Shown here one piece after another: positions 5,376 to 6,276 of a DNA stretch of 6,276 bases. A model generated the notes under the pieces. The model made no database searches, was not told where the DNA came from, and was given only the letters and a program-made list of their open reading frames with translations. The position numbers and the translations under genes were made by a program. Positions within the stretch are counted from its first letter, which is position 1. Each line of letters begins with the position of its first letter. The stretch comes from Oscillospiraceae bacterium (GTDB taxonomy: Bacteria > Bacillota > Clostridia > Christensenellales > Aristaeellaceae): assembly GCA_031266295.1 (NCBI GenBank), contig JAISBH010000029.1:1-6276 (forward strand), given 5' to 3'.

Positions 5376-5726
5376 ATGGCCAGGATTAAGAGGGCGGTCA
5401 ACGCCCATAAGAAGCGTAGGAAGATCCTCAAGCTGGCTAAAGGATTCTTCGGCGCGAAGTCTAAGCAGTACCATGCCGCTAACGAACAGGTCATGCGCTC
5501 GTTGCGCTACGCTTATATCGGTCGCAAGCTGCGCAAGCGCGACTTCCGCCGTCTATGGATCGTGCGTATCAACGCTGCGGCTCGGATCAACGGTGTATCA
5601 TACAGCGTATTTATTAACGGCCTGAAGAGAGCAGGGGTCGTCGTCAACCGCAAGATCCTCGCCGACATCGCGGTCAACGATATGCCCGCGTTCGCGAAAC
5701 TTGTCGAGATCGCCAAAAGCGCTTAG
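5376..5726 (+). CDS. rplT: 50S ribosomal protein L20
   Basis: L20 is an early-assembly protein that binds 23S rRNA and, in Bacillus and E. coli, also represses its own operon. The 116-residue product matches the family in length and content: MARIKRAVNAHKKRRKILKLAKG is the basic N-terminal extension, followed by GAKSKQYHAANEQVM, then RKRDFRRLWIVRINAAAR at about 54-71, FINGLKRAGV, and ADIAVNDMPAFAKLV near the end. The ATG at 5376 follows AGGGAGG (5361-5367) by 8 nt. It is the third gene of the infC operon, and the structured leader before infC is the probable target of its feedback. Its stop codon TAG (5724-5726) lies at the start of the downstream methyltransferase frame. Confidence 0.98.
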   Translation: MARIKRAVNAHKKRRKILKLAKGFFGAKSKQYHAANEQVMRSLRYAYIGRKLRKRDFRRLWIVRINAAARINGVSYSVFINGLKRAGVVVNRKILADIAVNDMPAFAKLVEIAKSA

Positions 5727-6276
5727 TGAGCGCATCACCAGCGCACGGAACCCGCGCTACCTTACTTGGCTTGCGTCCCGTACGCGCGCTGACCGCGTGC
5801 TGCGCGGCGCTTTTTTATTGGACGGAGAGCGTCTGGCGCGCGAGGCTCTAACCAGCGGATCTGCGTTGACGCTGCTGGTGGACGAACGCCGCTCCGACGT
5901 GTTTCAACCGCTGATACGCGATGCGGGAAACGCTGGCGTCGAAGTAGTTTACCTTTCACCCGCGCTGCTCTCGCGGTTATCGGACGCCCCTTCGCCTCAA
6001 GGCGTTATCGCGGAGGCCTCGTTGCCAGAACAGGCGCGGCCTGATTCGCTGGGTTCGCGCGCGGTCGTACTCGACGGCGTACAGGATCCCGGCAACGTGG
6101 GCACGATCATCCGCACGCTGGAGGCGGCGGGCTGTACCGGCGTTCTGACGACCGAGACCTGCGCCGATCCTTATTCAATGAAGGCTGTGCGCGCGTCTAT
6201 GGGATCGGTCTTGCGCGTGCCCGTATGCGTCTCGCGGTCGGCGAGCGAGGTTGTCGGCGTATGGAAAACGGACGGG
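5701..6276 (+). CDS. TrmH/SpoU family RNA 2'-O-methyltransferase (partial, 3' end beyond window)
   Basis: This frame is open to the right edge (192 codons). It resembles SPOUT-class enzymes that methylate ribose 2'-OH in rRNA or tRNA using S-adenosylmethionine. Near the start are ITSARNP and GAFLLDGERLAREAL, typical of the small N-terminal substrate-binding domain, then LSDAPSPQGV. The catalytic domain begins at about residue 122 with VVLDGVQDPGNVGTIIRT (motif 1; Asn132 and Arg138), followed by ADPYSMKAVRASMGSVLRVPV. Motifs 2 and 3, including the knot, are outside the window. The only standard in-frame start after the stop at 5623 is TTG 5701; it overlaps rplT by 26 nt and has no clear ribosome site. 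A GTG at 5726 overlaps the rplT stop but is in another frame. Such methylase genes commonly follow rplT in Firmicutes. The family is clear; the substrate and the start are not. Confidence 0.88.
   Translation, partial: MSRSPKALSERITSARNPRYLTWLASRTRADRVLRGAFLLDGERLAREALTSGSALTLLVDERRSDVFQPLIRDAGNAGVEVVYLSPALLSRLSDAPSPQGVIAEASLPEQARPDSLGSRAVVLDGVQDPGNVGTIIRTLEAAGCTGVLTTETCADPYSMKAVRASMGSVLRVPVCVSRSASEVVGVWKTDG

Noticed and set aside
5804..5818. Programmed frameshifting at the T6 run in the methyltransferase, entering from GTG 5726
   Set aside because: The conserved N-terminal ITSARNP is encoded upstream of the T-run already in the final frame, so a shift at the T-run would lose it; the slippery heptamer is also poor.

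Overview
The window is core information-processing DNA from what looks like a moderately GC-rich member of the Clostridia (Firmicutes). The RpoB, L20 and L35 sequences have the usual clostridial wording (for example the L20 segment GRKLRKRDFRRLWI), RpoB lacks the large lineage-specific inserts of proteobacterial beta subunits, and ribosome binding sites are strong AGGAGG types. This assignment is inference from sequence recall; no search was run.

Layout. Minus strand: positions 1-3870 carry the start of rpoC (left edge, 37 codons) and all of rpoB, which is transcribed first. Positions 3871-4424 are a 554-base divergent regulatory region with no credible gene. It holds a strong minus-strand promoter and a leader of about 180 nt for rpoBC, a strong plus-strand promoter, and a structured leader ending in an intrinsic terminator ahead of infC. 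Plus strand: infC (IF3), rpmI (L35), rplT (L20), then the 5' part of a TrmH/SpoU-family RNA methyltransferase cut by the right edge.

How the parts work together. The left operon makes the two large RNA polymerase subunits. The right operon makes initiation factor 3 and two large-subunit ribosomal proteins, followed by a likely rRNA or tRNA ribose methylase. The infC operon appears to have two layers of control visible in the DNA: a transcription attenuator of the L20-autoregulation type in the leader, and a rare ATA start codon for IF3, the factor that itself discriminates against such starts. The usual rplK-rplA-rplJ-rplL genes upstream of rpoB are absent; the two operons are placed back to back instead.

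I see no mobile element, CRISPR array, defence system, tRNA or rRNA. The items most worth a second look are the infC start and leader, the divergent arrangement, the charged tails on RpoB and IF3, the rpmI-rplT inverted repeat, and the methyltransferase reading frame, which has no convincing start.
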